From the NCBI RefSeq assembly GCF_028292705.1, contig NZ_JAQGLV010000218.1, positions 1 through 43,787 of the forward strand: DNA of 43,787 bases. The letters run 5' to 3'. The translations under genes and the position numbers were made by a program. The notes under the pieces were generated by a model that saw nothing but the letters and a program-made list of their open reading frames with translations, was not told the DNA's origin and did not search any database. This document shows positions 25,454 to 34,328 of the stretch, piece after piece. Numbering within the stretch: the stretch's first letter is position 1; every line of letters begins with the position of its first letter. Origin of the DNA: Collimonas fungivorans (lineage in GTDB: Bacteria; Pseudomonadota; Gammaproteobacteria; Burkholderiales; Burkholderiaceae_D).

Positions 25454-26392
25454 ATGAATATCCAAGCCCAGCAACAAACCGCCCCGGAGCTCCGCACATC
25501 TTATCGAGTCATCGAGGGTCCCAATATCGACACATATCAGGACAAGGTAGTGCATGCCTACGGCGACAGTCCTGACGACTGGCGCAAGGCGATAGGCGAT
25601 TGCCTGTGGTTCCAGTTCGGCGTCTATGACGACCCGCGGTCGCCGCAACCGATCAGCCTGGATGAATCCGGCATCCGCTACTTCGAACGGCAGCTTAAAT
25701 TGGCGGGTTTCGACGAACCGGATCATCCTCCTGTCAAACGCATCCTTGATATCGGCTGCGGCTGGGGCTCGGTCCTGATGTACCTGGCCGAGCGTTTTCC
25801 CGAATGCCGGCGCCTGGATGGCGTCAATGTCAGCCGCCGCCAGCTGGACCACTGCGCGCAGGTTCATGCCGAGCGCGGCTTGTCGGACCGGATCCACCTG
25901 TACCAATGCAATGCGCAAGATATAGATCTTTTACCCGATACCGATCAGCTCTACGACCTGGTGATCATGCGCGGGGTTATCTCACACTTTCCCAACGACC
26001 TGTACGAAAACGTCATGGACAAGCTGTGGCAACGGGTGCAGCCAGGCGGCAGCGTCATCATTTCCGACAACCTCTACAATATCGATCTTGAAAAATATGC
26101 GTCCGACACGCCCGACACTGTCGACAGACTCGCGTGCAAGCACCGCAAGACCCCGGAATATTTTTCCAGTGTGCTGGAGCAAAGCGGCTTCATCATCCAA
26201 GACATGCGCGCGTTGCCCAGCAATGCAGACGCAACACGCTGGCTGCTGGATATCCGGACCAACATAGAGATGCATTTCCCGGCAGGCGTCACCGGTGCGC
26301 TGGAAGAATTGCGCGTGATGTGCGAGAGCCTGGCGGTAGCGATAGTAAAAAACAAATTTTCGATTTACAGCGCCATCCTGAAACGGCACTGA
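25454..26392 (+). CDS. SAM-dependent C-methyltransferase, candidate prenyl diphosphate methyltransferase
   Basis: A 312-residue class I methyltransferase. The SAM-binding motif I is [19 protein letters not shown] (glycine loop at 99-105), [14 protein letters not shown] follows with the acidic/ribose region, then [14 protein letters not shown] and [14 protein letters not shown]. The DIGCGWG form and the overall layout are like the cyclopropane-fatty-acid/GPP- and FPP-methyltransferase type, in which methyl transfer to a C=C bond gives a carbocation. Its place between an FPP-synthase-type gene and a terpene synthase strongly suggests that it methylates a prenyl diphosphate, as SodC does in sodorifen synthesis. 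The start has AAAGGAAA upstream. Family membership is seen; the substrate is inferred. Confidence 0.85.
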   Translation: MNIQAQQQTAPELRTSYRVIEGPNIDTYQDKVVHAYGDSPDDWRKAIGDCLWFQFGVYDDPRSPQPISLDESGIRYFERQLKLAGFDEPDHPPVKRILDIGCGWGSVLMYLAERFPECRRLDGVNVSRRQLDHCAQVHAERGLSDRIHLYQCNAQDIDLLPDTDQLYDLVIMRGVISHFPNDLYENVMDKLWQRVQPGGSVIISDNLYNIDLEKYASDTPDTVDRLACKHRKTPEYFSSVLEQSGFIIQDMRALPSNADATRWLLDIRTNIEMHFPAGVTGALEELRVMCESLAVAIVKNKFSIYSAILKRH

Positions 26393-26473
26393 CGTGTGGC
26401 ATCCGGCCATACGCCGCTTATGCGTCAATACCCTTCTCCAATAACACGGCAATCCGTCACCAAGGAACCAGTC

Positions 26474-27586
26474 ATGTCCCAAGCACCCAACTTCGTCCAG
26501 ACTTTAAGCGGCCGGCCACAGCTAGGCGAAAAAATATACCATCCGGACTTCCACCTGACATTGAAGCCTCTGTGGCACCCGGATCATGACGCTGCGGAAG
26601 CACAGGTTGCGCTCACCGACAGTCCTTACATCCTGGCTTATTACGGCAGCCAAAAGGCGGTCGACCACTATTTGTCGATGAGCATGCCGTCCTATGGTGG
26701 TCTCGCTTATCCGCATACTAAAAAAGACCGCATCTATAATCTGGAACGGATGATGAGCATCACCACGCTGATAGACGACACCACCACCAATCCCGACGTA
26801 CTCGCCGACCAGCAGCGGCAATCCGAATTGCGCCAGCATTACTTTGATGCGATAGCCGGTATCCGGCCGCCCGCAACCGTTCCTATTGCCCAGCTGCTGT
26901 ATGAAGGGCTGCTGCCTATCAAGGAGCAGCTGTCGTCGAAACCGCGCGTGTGGAAGCGCCTGGAAGAATCGCTGCACACCATGATCATCAGACAGACCGA
27001 TTCACTGGCCCTGCAGATGGACACATTGACTTTCGATCGTTACCTGGAGTTGCGCCGCGTCGACAATTACGGCGAGTGGGCCGCCATGATGACGGAATAT
27101 GCCATCGACGTAGACATGACAGATGCACTTGCTGCCGACGAGTCGCTGGCAACCGTCAGAACTGCGGCTATCGATTCGATCACACTGGTCAACGATCCCT
27201 ATTCGTTTCGCAAGGAAATACACATTGCCGACTCGGTAAATTCCGTGTGGCTGCTGATGCGCATAGAAGGACTCACGCTCCAGCAATCGCTCGACAAGCT
27301 GGCGGTCATCGTTCTGGAAAACGAGCGCAAGCTGATTGCCGCTCGCGACAGGGTGCTTGCCGGGCCATTCGGAAAACAAAACGACGTGCGCGAATACCTC
27401 ACCGAGCTGGAGCACCTGGCGTCGGGAAATGCCGAATTCCACGCCATCAGCACACGCTATTTCGGCAAGGACTTTAAAGGAAAACGATTTATCTCTGGCG
27501 AAGTGACCATCAAGCCGTTGCCGTCTACCGATGAAGTCGCTGCTGCCGATATTGCAGAGAAACAGGCCAGCAGCGCGACATCGTAA
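26474..27586 (+). CDS. Class I terpene synthase with altered Asp-rich motif
   Basis: A 370-residue bacterial-type terpene synthase. The metal-binding NSE triad NDPYSFRKE is at 240-248 and fits NDxxSxxxE. Exactly 46 residues before it lies Arg194, the diphosphate sensor, in LELRRVDNYG, and RY at 328-329 matches the C-terminal pair. The first motif is LIDDTTTNPD (100-108): two Asp are present, but the third acidic residue expected at DDxx(x)D/E is Thr, and the next Asp comes only at 108. It should ionise and cyclise a prenyl diphosphate. It directly follows the methyltransferase gene, so a methylated C16 (or C11) diphosphate is the likeliest substrate. Start has AAGGAA upstream. The C-terminal about 25 residues are Ala/Ser rich. 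Confidence 0.88.
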   Translation: MSQAPNFVQTLSGRPQLGEKIYHPDFHLTLKPLWHPDHDAAEAQVALTDSPYILAYYGSQKAVDHYLSMSMPSYGGLAYPHTKKDRIYNLERMMSITTLIDDTTTNPDVLADQQRQSELRQHYFDAIAGIRPPATVPIAQLLYEGLLPIKEQLSSKPRVWKRLEESLHTMIIRQTDSLALQMDTLTFDRYLELRRVDNYGEWAAMMTEYAIDVDMTDALAADESLATVRTAAIDSITLVNDPYSFRKEIHIADSVNSVWLLMRIEGLTLQQSLDKLAVIVLENERKLIAARDRVLAGPFGKQNDVREYLTELEHLASGNAEFHAISTRYFGKDFKGKRFISGEVTIKPLPSTDEVAAADIAEKQASSATS

Positions 27587-27665
27587 AAAGGCCATCCAGT
27601 CTCCGTATTGATTCATCCGGGCCTTGAGCAAGGCGCCAACGCCCTATCCACGGAAGGAGTGCAGC

Positions 27666-29588
27666 ATGTTCGAGCTGCTCAGCACCATCGACACGCCGGC
27701 CGACCTGCGTGCCTTGCACACGGCGCAGCTGGCGCCGCTCGCGGACGAACTGCGCGCTTTCATTGTGCATAGCGTTGCCAGCACCGGCGGCCATTTATCG
27801 TCGAACCTGGGCTCGGTCGAACTCACCGTCGCCTTGCATTATGTGTTCGACACCCCGCACGACCGCATCGTCTGGGATGTCGGCCATCAATGTTACGGAC
27901 ACAAGGTTCTGACCGGACGCCGTGGTTCGATGCCTACCCTGCGCCAGCTCGGCGGCATCTCCGGCTTTCCGCGCCGCGACGAGTCGGAATTCGACACCTT
28001 CGGCACGGCGCATTCCAGCACCTCTATTTCCGCCGCACTGGGGATGGCCCACGGTGCGCGCTGCAACGGTGAAAAAAGGCATGCGATTGCCGTTATCGGC
28101 GACGGCGCATTGACCGCCGGCCTCGCTTTCGAGGCAATGAACAATGTCGGCGCATGCCGGGAACTGCCAATGCTGGTCATACTCAACGATAACGACATGT
28201 CGATTTCGCCGCCGGTGGGCGCTTTGAGCAATTATTTCGGGAAGCTGATTTCCGGCCAGTTCTATTCCTACGCAAAAAAAACGGCGAAGCTGGCCTTGTC
28301 GGTTGCGCCGCCGATGCGCGAATTGGCTCATCAGCTTGAAAAGCATGCAAAGGGCCTGGTCACTCCGGCAACCCTGTTCGAGGACTTCGGCTTCAACTAC
28401 ACCGGCCCCATCGACGGCCACGATCTGGAGGCCCTGATTCCGGTGCTGCAGAACCTGAAAACAATGCAAGGACCGCAATTCCTGCATATCGTCACCCAGA
28501 AGGGCCACGGCTATGCGTTCGCCGAGACCGATCCCCTGCTCTACCACGGCCCGGGAAAATTCAATCCGGTCGATGGCATCGCGCCAGCCAAGGAAGGCAA
28601 GAAAACCTATACCCAGGTGTTTGGCGAATGGCTGTGCGACGAGGCCGAACAAGACCAGCGCGTGGTGGCGATCACGCCTGCCATGCGCGAAGGCTCGGGC
28701 CTGGTTGAATTCGAACGCCGTTTTCCAGCACGTTATTTCGATGTCGGCATCGCCGAGCAGCACGCGGTGACCTTTGCCGCCGGCCTGGCTACCGAGGGCT
28801 TGAAACCGGTAGTCGCGATCTACTCGACTTTCCTGCAGCGCGCCTACGACCAGCTGATCCACGACGTCGCCCTGCAAAAGCTGCCGGTAGTGTTTGCCAT
28901 CGACCGCGCCGGCGTGGTCGGCGCCGACGGCGCTACCCACATGGGCGCCTATGACCTGGCTTACATGCGCTGCCTGCCCAACATGATCGTGATGGCGCCA
29001 GCGGATGAAGACGAGTGCCGCCAGATGCTGCACACGGCGCTGCAGCAGGACGGCCCGGCGGCGGTGCGTTATCCGCGCGGCGCCGGCCCCGGCATTTCTC
29101 CGCTCAAGAGATTGACTACGCTGGAACTGGGCAAAGGGGAGATCCGCCGTTCCACTTCGCTGCCGGCCGGCCGCCGCCTCGCGATCCTCGCCTTCGGCAC
29201 CATGCTCGCTCCCGCTCTGGCTGCTGCCGAGCCATTCGACGCGACGGTCGCCAACATGCGTTTCGTCAAGCCCCTGGACGACGAGCTCGTCAAGAAACTG
29301 GCGCAGACCCACGACATGCTGGTGACCATAGAGGAAGGCTGCATCATGGGTGGCGCCGGTTCCGCCTGCCTGGAAAGCCTGGCTCGAGCCGGTATTGCAC
29401 TGCCGGTGCTGCAACTGGGATTCGCCGACAAATTCATCGACCATGGCGACTCTGCAAAATTATTGAGCGCTTGCGGCCTGGACCAGGCCGGAATCAGTGC
29501 ATCGGTACAGCGTTTCCTTGCCGAGCACAGTGTCCGTCAAGGCGCGCCCAGCGCTGCCTTGCCGCAGAAAATTTCCGCCGTCGCCTGA
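27666..29588 (+). CDS. dxs: 1-deoxy-D-xylulose-5-phosphate synthase
   Basis: A 640-residue DXS (family about 620-640). It condenses pyruvate and glyceraldehyde-3-phosphate to DXP with thiamine diphosphate, the first and often flux-limiting step of the MEP pathway. Marks: [11 protein letters not shown] with the catalytic-type His, [12 protein letters not shown], the thiamine-binding [16 protein letters not shown] to [31 protein letters not shown] with the conserved Glu, and the [10 protein letters not shown] substrate loop. The ATG at 27666 has GGAAGGAG upstream. It lies inside the terpenoid operon between two terpene synthase groups, so it is most likely a dedicated copy that boosts precursor flow. 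Confidence 0.96.
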   Translation: MFELLSTIDTPADLRALHTAQLAPLADELRAFIVHSVASTGGHLSSNLGSVELTVALHYVFDTPHDRIVWDVGHQCYGHKVLTGRRGSMPTLRQLGGISGFPRRDESEFDTFGTAHSSTSISAALGMAHGARCNGEKRHAIAVIGDGALTAGLAFEAMNNVGACRELPMLVILNDNDMSISPPVGALSNYFGKLISGQFYSYAKKTAKLALSVAPPMRELAHQLEKHAKGLVTPATLFEDFGFNYTGPIDGHDLEALIPVLQNLKTMQGPQFLHIVTQKGHGYAFAETDPLLYHGPGKFNPVDGIAPAKEGKKTYTQVFGEWLCDEAEQDQRVVAITPAMREGSGLVEFERRFPARYFDVGIAEQHAVTFAAGLATEGLKPVVAIYSTFLQRAYDQLIHDVALQKLPVVFAIDRAGVVGADGATHMGAYDLAYMRCLPNMIVMAPADEDECRQMLHTALQQDGPAAVRYPRGAGPGISPLKRLTTLELGKGEIRRSTSLPAGRRLAILAFGTMLAPALAAAEPFDATVANMRFVKPLDDELVKKLAQTHDMLVTIEEGCIMGGAGSACLESLARAGIALPVLQLGFADKFIDHGDSAKLLSACGLDQAGISASVQRFLAEHSVRQGAPSAALPQKISAVA

Positions 29589-29618
29589 GGGCGTGCGATC
29601 CCCCATTGGAAAATCACG

Positions 29619-30386
29619 ATGCATCTTGCCGCCACGCATAGCAATGTCGAAACAAGCGCAATCAGAGCCTTGCTTGCTCCAGGCGAGACCGTATCGATAA
29701 AAAAAATCGGCTATGCACAGGCCTTGAGCCTGGTGCGCCTGCAGGACATTCACAACCGACGAGCGAACGAAAACTGGATCATGTCTGGTTTCCCGCAATT
29801 GCGCGGCATGCTGGTGGAGGCCGTGGAAGCGCTCGACCATCATGGCTGGAAATGGTGGAGCAGCCAGCCCTGCGATTTTCCCCAGATGCAGGTGGAACTG
29901 GTCGATATCCTGCATTTCCTCCTGTCCCATGTCATCAGCGAGTGCGACGGCGACCTGGAAGCGGCCGCCGCTGCGCTGGTCGAATATTCGAATCCGGGAT
30001 TAAGCAGCTGCATTTTCGATGGACGCGAGTATGTCGTCAGCAGCTGCGACATCCCGCAGCTATTGGAACTGATCGCCGCTTTCGCCATTTGCAGGCGGAC
30101 CAACCTGCCCTTGCTGGAGGCGACATTCAACGCCTGCGGCCTCAATTGGGATAGCGCCGTCAACCTGTATACCTCCAAGCATGTGCTGGCCATCTTTCGC
30201 CAGAACCACGGATACAAGGAAGGTTTCTACACAAAAATATGGGCCGGCAGGGAAGATAATATTCATCTGGTCGAACTCGCCTCTTTCCTGGATTCCGCAG
30301 CGTCGGATTTTCAGCTGCGGCTCTACCAGAAACTGGAAGAGCGCTACGCCTCTCCCTCGTTTTCTGCAGACGGAGCAGAACCATGA
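29619..30386 (+). CDS. Dimeric dUTPase-like all-alpha pyrophosphohydrolase in the terpenoid operon
   Basis: A 255-residue all-alpha NTP pyrophosphohydrolase of the dimeric dUTPase type (MazG-related superfamily). Metal ligands are in place: ExxE as Glu67/Glu70 in MLVEAVEALDHHGWKWW, and ExxD as Glu93/Asp96 in QVELVDILHFLLS. The C-terminal signature GYKEGFYTKIW with AGREDN (residues 198-214) is also kept. Known members cleave dUTP/dUDP between the alpha and beta phosphates; Betaproteobacteria normally use the unrelated trimeric Dut. It lies 30 bp after dxs and its stop overlaps the next terpene synthase start by 4 bp (ATGA), so it is translationally coupled to it. A role on a prenyl diphosphate is possible; plain nucleotide cleaning is the alternative. 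Confidence 0.82.
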   Translation: MHLAATHSNVETSAIRALLAPGETVSIKKIGYAQALSLVRLQDIHNRRANENWIMSGFPQLRGMLVEAVEALDHHGWKWWSSQPCDFPQMQVELVDILHFLLSHVISECDGDLEAAAAALVEYSNPGLSSCIFDGREYVVSSCDIPQLLELIAAFAICRRTNLPLLEATFNACGLNWDSAVNLYTSKHVLAIFRQNHGYKEGFYTKIWAGREDNIHLVELASFLDSAASDFQLRLYQKLEERYASPSFSADGAEP

Positions 30387-31486
30387 ACATCCCGGAAAAC
30401 ATTTCCCTTGCCGCCGCAAATACAGCTGGAAATGCTGAAATGCCAGCATATTCTCCGATGCAGGCATCAGGGGAACAGGTAAGGGCCAGGCTCTTGAGTG
30501 AACTTGAATCGATAAGTATTCCGGATTTCGAATTCCCCTGGCCCTGTGCTTGCTCTCCCGACGCTGAAAGCGTCGAAAAGGAAACCAATGCATGGGCAGC
30601 CGCGCACAAACTGTTGCCCGACGAACGCTACCGGGCCCGTGTCGCAAGGACAAAATACGGCTGGCTCGCTGCCCGCTGCTACCCCAGGGCCGGACGGGCA
30701 TTGCTGCAGACGATTGCGGATTATTTCACCTGGTACTTTCTGGCTGACGATCTGTTCGTCGATCGCGTGGAGCTGGTTACGCCGGACACTGTACCGAATT
30801 TGACGGCGATGATCGACGTGCTTGATTTCAATTGCCTTGGCCCCGATCCACTATATGGCGAAAGCGCATGGCTGGACGTCTGCCGGCGCCTGCGGCGGCA
30901 GCTGTCCGCCGAACATTTTCAGCGATTCGCCAACGGCATGCGGATGTGGGCCAGCACCGCAGGCTTGCAGATTCTCAATCATACACACTCCACACCGCTC
31001 AGTCTCCGGCAATACCAGACGGTACGACGCCATACCAGCGGCATGAACCCATGCCTTGACCTGGTCGACGTCGCCAATGACGGGCCGCTTTCCGCCGCCG
31101 AATATAACCTCCCGGCAATACAGCAATTGCGCCGGCACACCAATAATGTTGTCTGCTGGAGCAACGACATACAAAGCCTGGCAGTCGAACTGCGGCAGCC
31201 CGGACAGCACTGGAACATGGTCGGGATTTATGCGGCGCAAGGGCATTCCCTGCAGGAGAGCGTCGATTACACGGTGATGAAAGTGCGCACAGAGATCAAT
31301 GGATTCGCCGATCTGGCCGGCGCCATGGAAATTCATGCGGGCCCGGCGTTGAGGGGCGCTATCGCCGGCATGAAGAACTGGATGCGCGGCTACCAGGACT
31401 GGGTCGAATCCGATACCAAACGTTATTCCGAGGAATTCGCCGGGCAGGACGCGGATGACCGTGGCATGCTGGCGCCTCGAAATTAG
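30383..31486 (+). CDS. Class I terpene synthase (second)
   Basis: A 367-residue bacterial terpene synthase with all standard motifs: DDLFVD at 122-127 (DDxxxD form) in YFLADDLFVDR, the diphosphate sensor Arg215 in QTVRRHTSGM exactly 46 residues before the NSE triad, NDIQSLAVE at 261-269 (NDxxSxxxE), and RY at 347-348 in ESDTKRYSEEF. This is the family of pentalenene-, epi-isozizaene- and similar synthases. It should cyclise FPP, or a modified prenyl diphosphate from this cluster, to a hydrocarbon or alcohol. It overlaps the dUTPase-like gene by 4 bp. The first about 45 residues are not part of the usual core and look flexible. The product cannot be predicted from sequence by eye. Confidence 0.93.
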   Translation: MNIPENISLAAANTAGNAEMPAYSPMQASGEQVRARLLSELESISIPDFEFPWPCACSPDAESVEKETNAWAAAHKLLPDERYRARVARTKYGWLAARCYPRAGRALLQTIADYFTWYFLADDLFVDRVELVTPDTVPNLTAMIDVLDFNCLGPDPLYGESAWLDVCRRLRRQLSAEHFQRFANGMRMWASTAGLQILNHTHSTPLSLRQYQTVRRHTSGMNPCLDLVDVANDGPLSAAEYNLPAIQQLRRHTNNVVCWSNDIQSLAVELRQPGQHWNMVGIYAAQGHSLQESVDYTVMKVRTEINGFADLAGAMEIHAGPALRGAIAGMKNWMRGYQDWVESDTKRYSEEFAGQDADDRGMLAPRN

Positions 31487-31511
31487 CCGCAGCGGACGAG
31501 CAACACTTTTC

Positions 31512-32645
31512 ATGACGCCATATACGATGAAACTGCCGCCTTTATATTGTCCGTTTCCCGCCGAAATCCACCTCGATATGGATCAGGTAACCCAGCCTGC
31601 CGTGGCATGGATGGAAAAATTCGCATTGTGCGCCAGCTCCGCGGAACGCGTGCAGCTGGCCAACTGCGGTTTCAACCGCGTCGCCGCCAACCTGTTTCCG
31701 CATGCGCCGCGCGACAGGCTTCAATGGACCGCCGACTTCCTGCTCTGGCTTATCGCCTTCGACGACGAATATTGCGATGAAGGCCCGCTGAGCAGGCAAC
31801 CCGGCCAGCTGGCCGGAGTGGCGGCATGCATCTTGCGTAATATAGAAACGCCGGAGCAGGCTTTCGACGACAGCGATCGCTATGCAGCTAGCCTGCGCGA
31901 CCTGCGCCTCCGGCTCGACGCCTTTGCCACTCCGGCGCAGGTAAGGCGATGGGTGGAAGAGATCCGCAACTGGTTCCTGCATGCGGTGTGGAAGGCCGGC
32001 AACGTGGTGCGCGGCATTACGCCTTCCCTGAATGATTTCATGGCGTTGCGCATCTACGACGGCGGCAGCATGGTGATGCCGACGCTGTTTCCCGTCGCGG
32101 ACGGCTATGAACTTTCCGCTTCCCTGATCGAAGATCGGCGTCTCCGCGCACTGACTGAAATGAGTTCCCTGGTCGCCATTTGGGATAACGACATTTTCTC
32201 CTACGCCAAAGAACAGGTCCGCGCTCCGGACCGCCATAACGCGCTTGACGTCATCCGCAATGCGCACGATTGCACGGTGGACCAGGCCGTCATGCGTGCC
32301 GTCGCCGTCCGTGACCGCATTGTGTGCCTGTTTCTGCGTGTGCAAAAAACGGTCACGTTGGACGCCACGCCAGAACTGAAGCGCTATCTTGCCAGTCTCG
32401 GACTGCAGATCCGGAGCTCCGCCGCATGGTGCCAGGACTCGGAGCGATATACCCATCCTTCCGGCCCGGCCGCCCTGCCGCTTTTTTACCCAGGCGGCTG
32501 GGCCGATGCCCCCGCCGATGACAGCAGCACGCCGTTGCCCATACCGGCAATCGCATGGTGGTGGCAGTATGATCCGGCCCGGACCGCGAGCGCACCCGAA
32601 ATCATTCCGCGCCAGGATTTACAGCGAAACCTCATCGAGACCTGA
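31512..32645 (+). CDS. Class I terpene synthase (third)
   Basis: A 377-residue terpene synthase from the chosen ATG. Motifs: DDEYCDE at 84-90 in LLWLIAFDDEYCDEG, sensor Arg180 in NDFMALRIYDGG exactly 46 residues before the NSE triad NDIFSYAKE (226-234), and RY at 312-313 in WCQDSERYTHPSG. It is distinct from the second synthase in most positions, so this is not a recent duplicate. The start is uncertain: ATG at 31455 lies inside the previous gene, 31512 and 31527 are further in-frame ATGs, and none has a strong ribosome-binding site; PLYCPFP near the N-terminus is the usual beginning of the family core. A C-terminal extension of about 60 residues follows the RY pair, rich in Pro and Ala. Confidence 0.9.
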   Translation: MTPYTMKLPPLYCPFPAEIHLDMDQVTQPAVAWMEKFALCASSAERVQLANCGFNRVAANLFPHAPRDRLQWTADFLLWLIAFDDEYCDEGPLSRQPGQLAGVAACILRNIETPEQAFDDSDRYAASLRDLRLRLDAFATPAQVRRWVEEIRNWFLHAVWKAGNVVRGITPSLNDFMALRIYDGGSMVMPTLFPVADGYELSASLIEDRRLRALTEMSSLVAIWDNDIFSYAKEQVRAPDRHNALDVIRNAHDCTVDQAVMRAVAVRDRIVCLFLRVQKTVTLDATPELKRYLASLGLQIRSSAAWCQDSERYTHPSGPAALPLFYPGGWADAPADDSSTPLPIPAIAWWWQYDPARTASAPEIIPRQDLQRNLIET

Positions 32646-32688
32646 TCAAATTCATAGATAGGAAAATTCGAGACAACCTCGAGGCAAC

Positions 32689-33146
32689 TTCGACAGGAGC
32701 ATTTCATGGAAACGCCCGATCACACCAACGATGCCGATCTCTCCGCGTTCGCCTATCCGGATGGCTGGTTCGTGATAGCCACCGCTGATGAACTCAAGCC
32801 TGGCGGCATCATCACAAAGCCGTTCATGGGCAAGGACGTCGTGCTGTACCGCACCAAGTCAGGCCTGCCGCGTGCTGTCGCACCCTATTGCCCGCATCTT
32901 GGCGCCCACCTAGGCGATGGCAAGGTCGAGGGCGAAGACATTGTCTGTCCCTACCATAAATTCGCGTTTGCCACGGATGGCCGCTGCGTCCGTACCGGAT
33001 GCGGCGACAAGCCGCCGCAGGCCCAGCTGGAGAGCCGCCACGTGCGGGACTGGAACGGCTTGATTGCCGTCTGGCAGGGAGCCGACGGACGCGTTCCTGA
33101 GTGGGAACTGCCGGAATTCGACTGGACCGGTTATTCCGCGCCGATC
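32689..33146 (+). repeat. Direct repeat, copy 1: leader and Rieske domain of the first oxygenase
   Basis: From the ribosome-binding site (TTCGACAGGAG) through codon 147 this stretch is nearly the same as 33871-34328, with an offset of 1182 bp. At the protein level I count 8 differences in the first 147 residues. Similarity falls sharply afterwards. Confidence 0.8.
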
Positions 33147-33836
33147 AAGGGTGTCCGCACTCATCACGGCAGTCTTCAGAATGCCACCGAAAATGCTTTT
33201 GATCCGACGCACCAGCAAACTCTCCATGGCTGGGAGAGCAACGATGTGTCGCAACTGCCGCAAACCGATGGCCACCACATTCACCTGGTCACTCGCCTGA
33301 CTGCGAAAGGACTGCCGGTGACCCTTGATTTCAAGCTATACGGCCTGGGCTTGATGTGTGTGGAAATGAGCCTGGAACGGGCAGACGTGCGGGCCAAGTT
33401 CCTCGTCGTTCCAGCCCAGGTCGGCCCTCTGAAATGGACGTACCGGGAAACCATGAGGCTGCGCATCTCCTGGCTTTCCAGGTGGCCGGCATTTGCACAG
33501 AAAATGGTATACGGACTTCTCTCCCCTGCCCTTTTCTATCTTTGGTACCTGCCGCAGCTGCAGCAGGACATGGATATCTGGGAAAAGCGGAGCTACGCTC
33601 GCTACCCGAAACCATCCGCCACCGAAGGCCCGCTGGTTGCATACCGGCGCTGGGCGGCGCAGTTCTATCCGACTGTTGAAAAAGACCGTCCAGATAGCGC
33701 CACGTCCGGAAAAATTGTGTCCCATGACCGGCCTGGCGCGCCGAACGATCCCGACAATATAAGAACTGCCATGGCTGCCTATTCGGCAGGAAATGGCGCC
33801 AGCATTCCGGAGCCGCAGTTCGAAAAATCAGGTTGA
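32706..33836 (+). CDS. Rieske-type non-haem iron oxygenase, first of a tandem pair
   Basis: A 376-residue oxygenase alpha subunit of the KshA/DAF-36-like group. The Rieske [2Fe-2S] ligands are YCPHLGAHLG (Cys62, His64) and CPYHKF (Cys81, His84). The mononuclear iron site is NAFDPTHQQTLH (His169, His174, in the NxxDxxHxxxxH pattern), and QDMDIWEKRSY near residue 290 probably gives the acidic ligand region. Such enzymes hydroxylate or desaturate sterol- and terpene-like substrates with O2 and electrons from a ferredoxin/reductase. A hydrophobic segment around 255-275 may touch the membrane. CAGGAG precedes the start. It lies 60 bp after the third terpene synthase, so it probably oxidises a terpene product. 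Confidence 0.92.
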   Translation: METPDHTNDADLSAFAYPDGWFVIATADELKPGGIITKPFMGKDVVLYRTKSGLPRAVAPYCPHLGAHLGDGKVEGEDIVCPYHKFAFATDGRCVRTGCGDKPPQAQLESRHVRDWNGLIAVWQGADGRVPEWELPEFDWTGYSAPIKGVRTHHGSLQNATENAFDPTHQQTLHGWESNDVSQLPQTDGHHIHLVTRLTAKGLPVTLDFKLYGLGLMCVEMSLERADVRAKFLVVPAQVGPLKWTYRETMRLRISWLSRWPAFAQKMVYGLLSPALFYLWYLPQLQQDMDIWEKRSYARYPKPSATEGPLVAYRRWAAQFYPTVEKDRPDSATSGKIVSHDRPGAPNDPDNIRTAMAAYSAGNGASIPEPQFEKSG

Positions 33837-33870
33837 CTTGCGCCACTTCTTCCACGAATAGATCGTCAAT

Positions 33871-34328
33871 TTCGACAGGAGTATTTCATGGAACCACCAG
33901 ATCATACCAACGACACAGATCTCTCCGCGTTCGCCTATCCGGATGGCTGGTTCGTGATAGCCACCGCCGATGAACTCAAGCCTGGCGGCGTCATCACAAA
34001 ACCGTTCATGGGCAAGGATGTCGTGCTATACCGCACCAAGTCAGGCCTGCCGCGCGCAGTCGACCCCTATTGCCCGCACCTTGGCGCCCACCTCGGCGAC
34101 GGCAAGGTCGAGGATGAAGATATTGTCTGTCCTTATCATAAGTTCGCGTTTTCTCCAGATGGCCGCTGCGTTCGCACCGGATGCGGCGACAAGCCGCCGC
34201 AGGCCCAGCTGGAGAGCCGCCACGTGCGGGATTGGAACGGATTGATTGCTGTCTGGCAAGGAGCCGACGGACGTGTTCCTGAGTGGGAGCTGCCGGAATT
34301 CGACTGGGCCGGTTATTCCGCGCCGATC
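33871..34328 (+). repeat. Direct repeat, copy 2: leader and Rieske domain of the second oxygenase
   Basis: Partner of 32689-33146. It includes the same leader element TTCGACAGGAG and long runs of identical bases, for example through codons 11-26. The boundary near codon 148 coincides with the end of the Rieske domain. Confidence 0.8.

Noticed and set aside
27795-29444. Open frame of 549 codons opposite dxs
   Set aside because: It lies wholly antisense to dxs, whose motifs are all intact, and has shadow-like composition.
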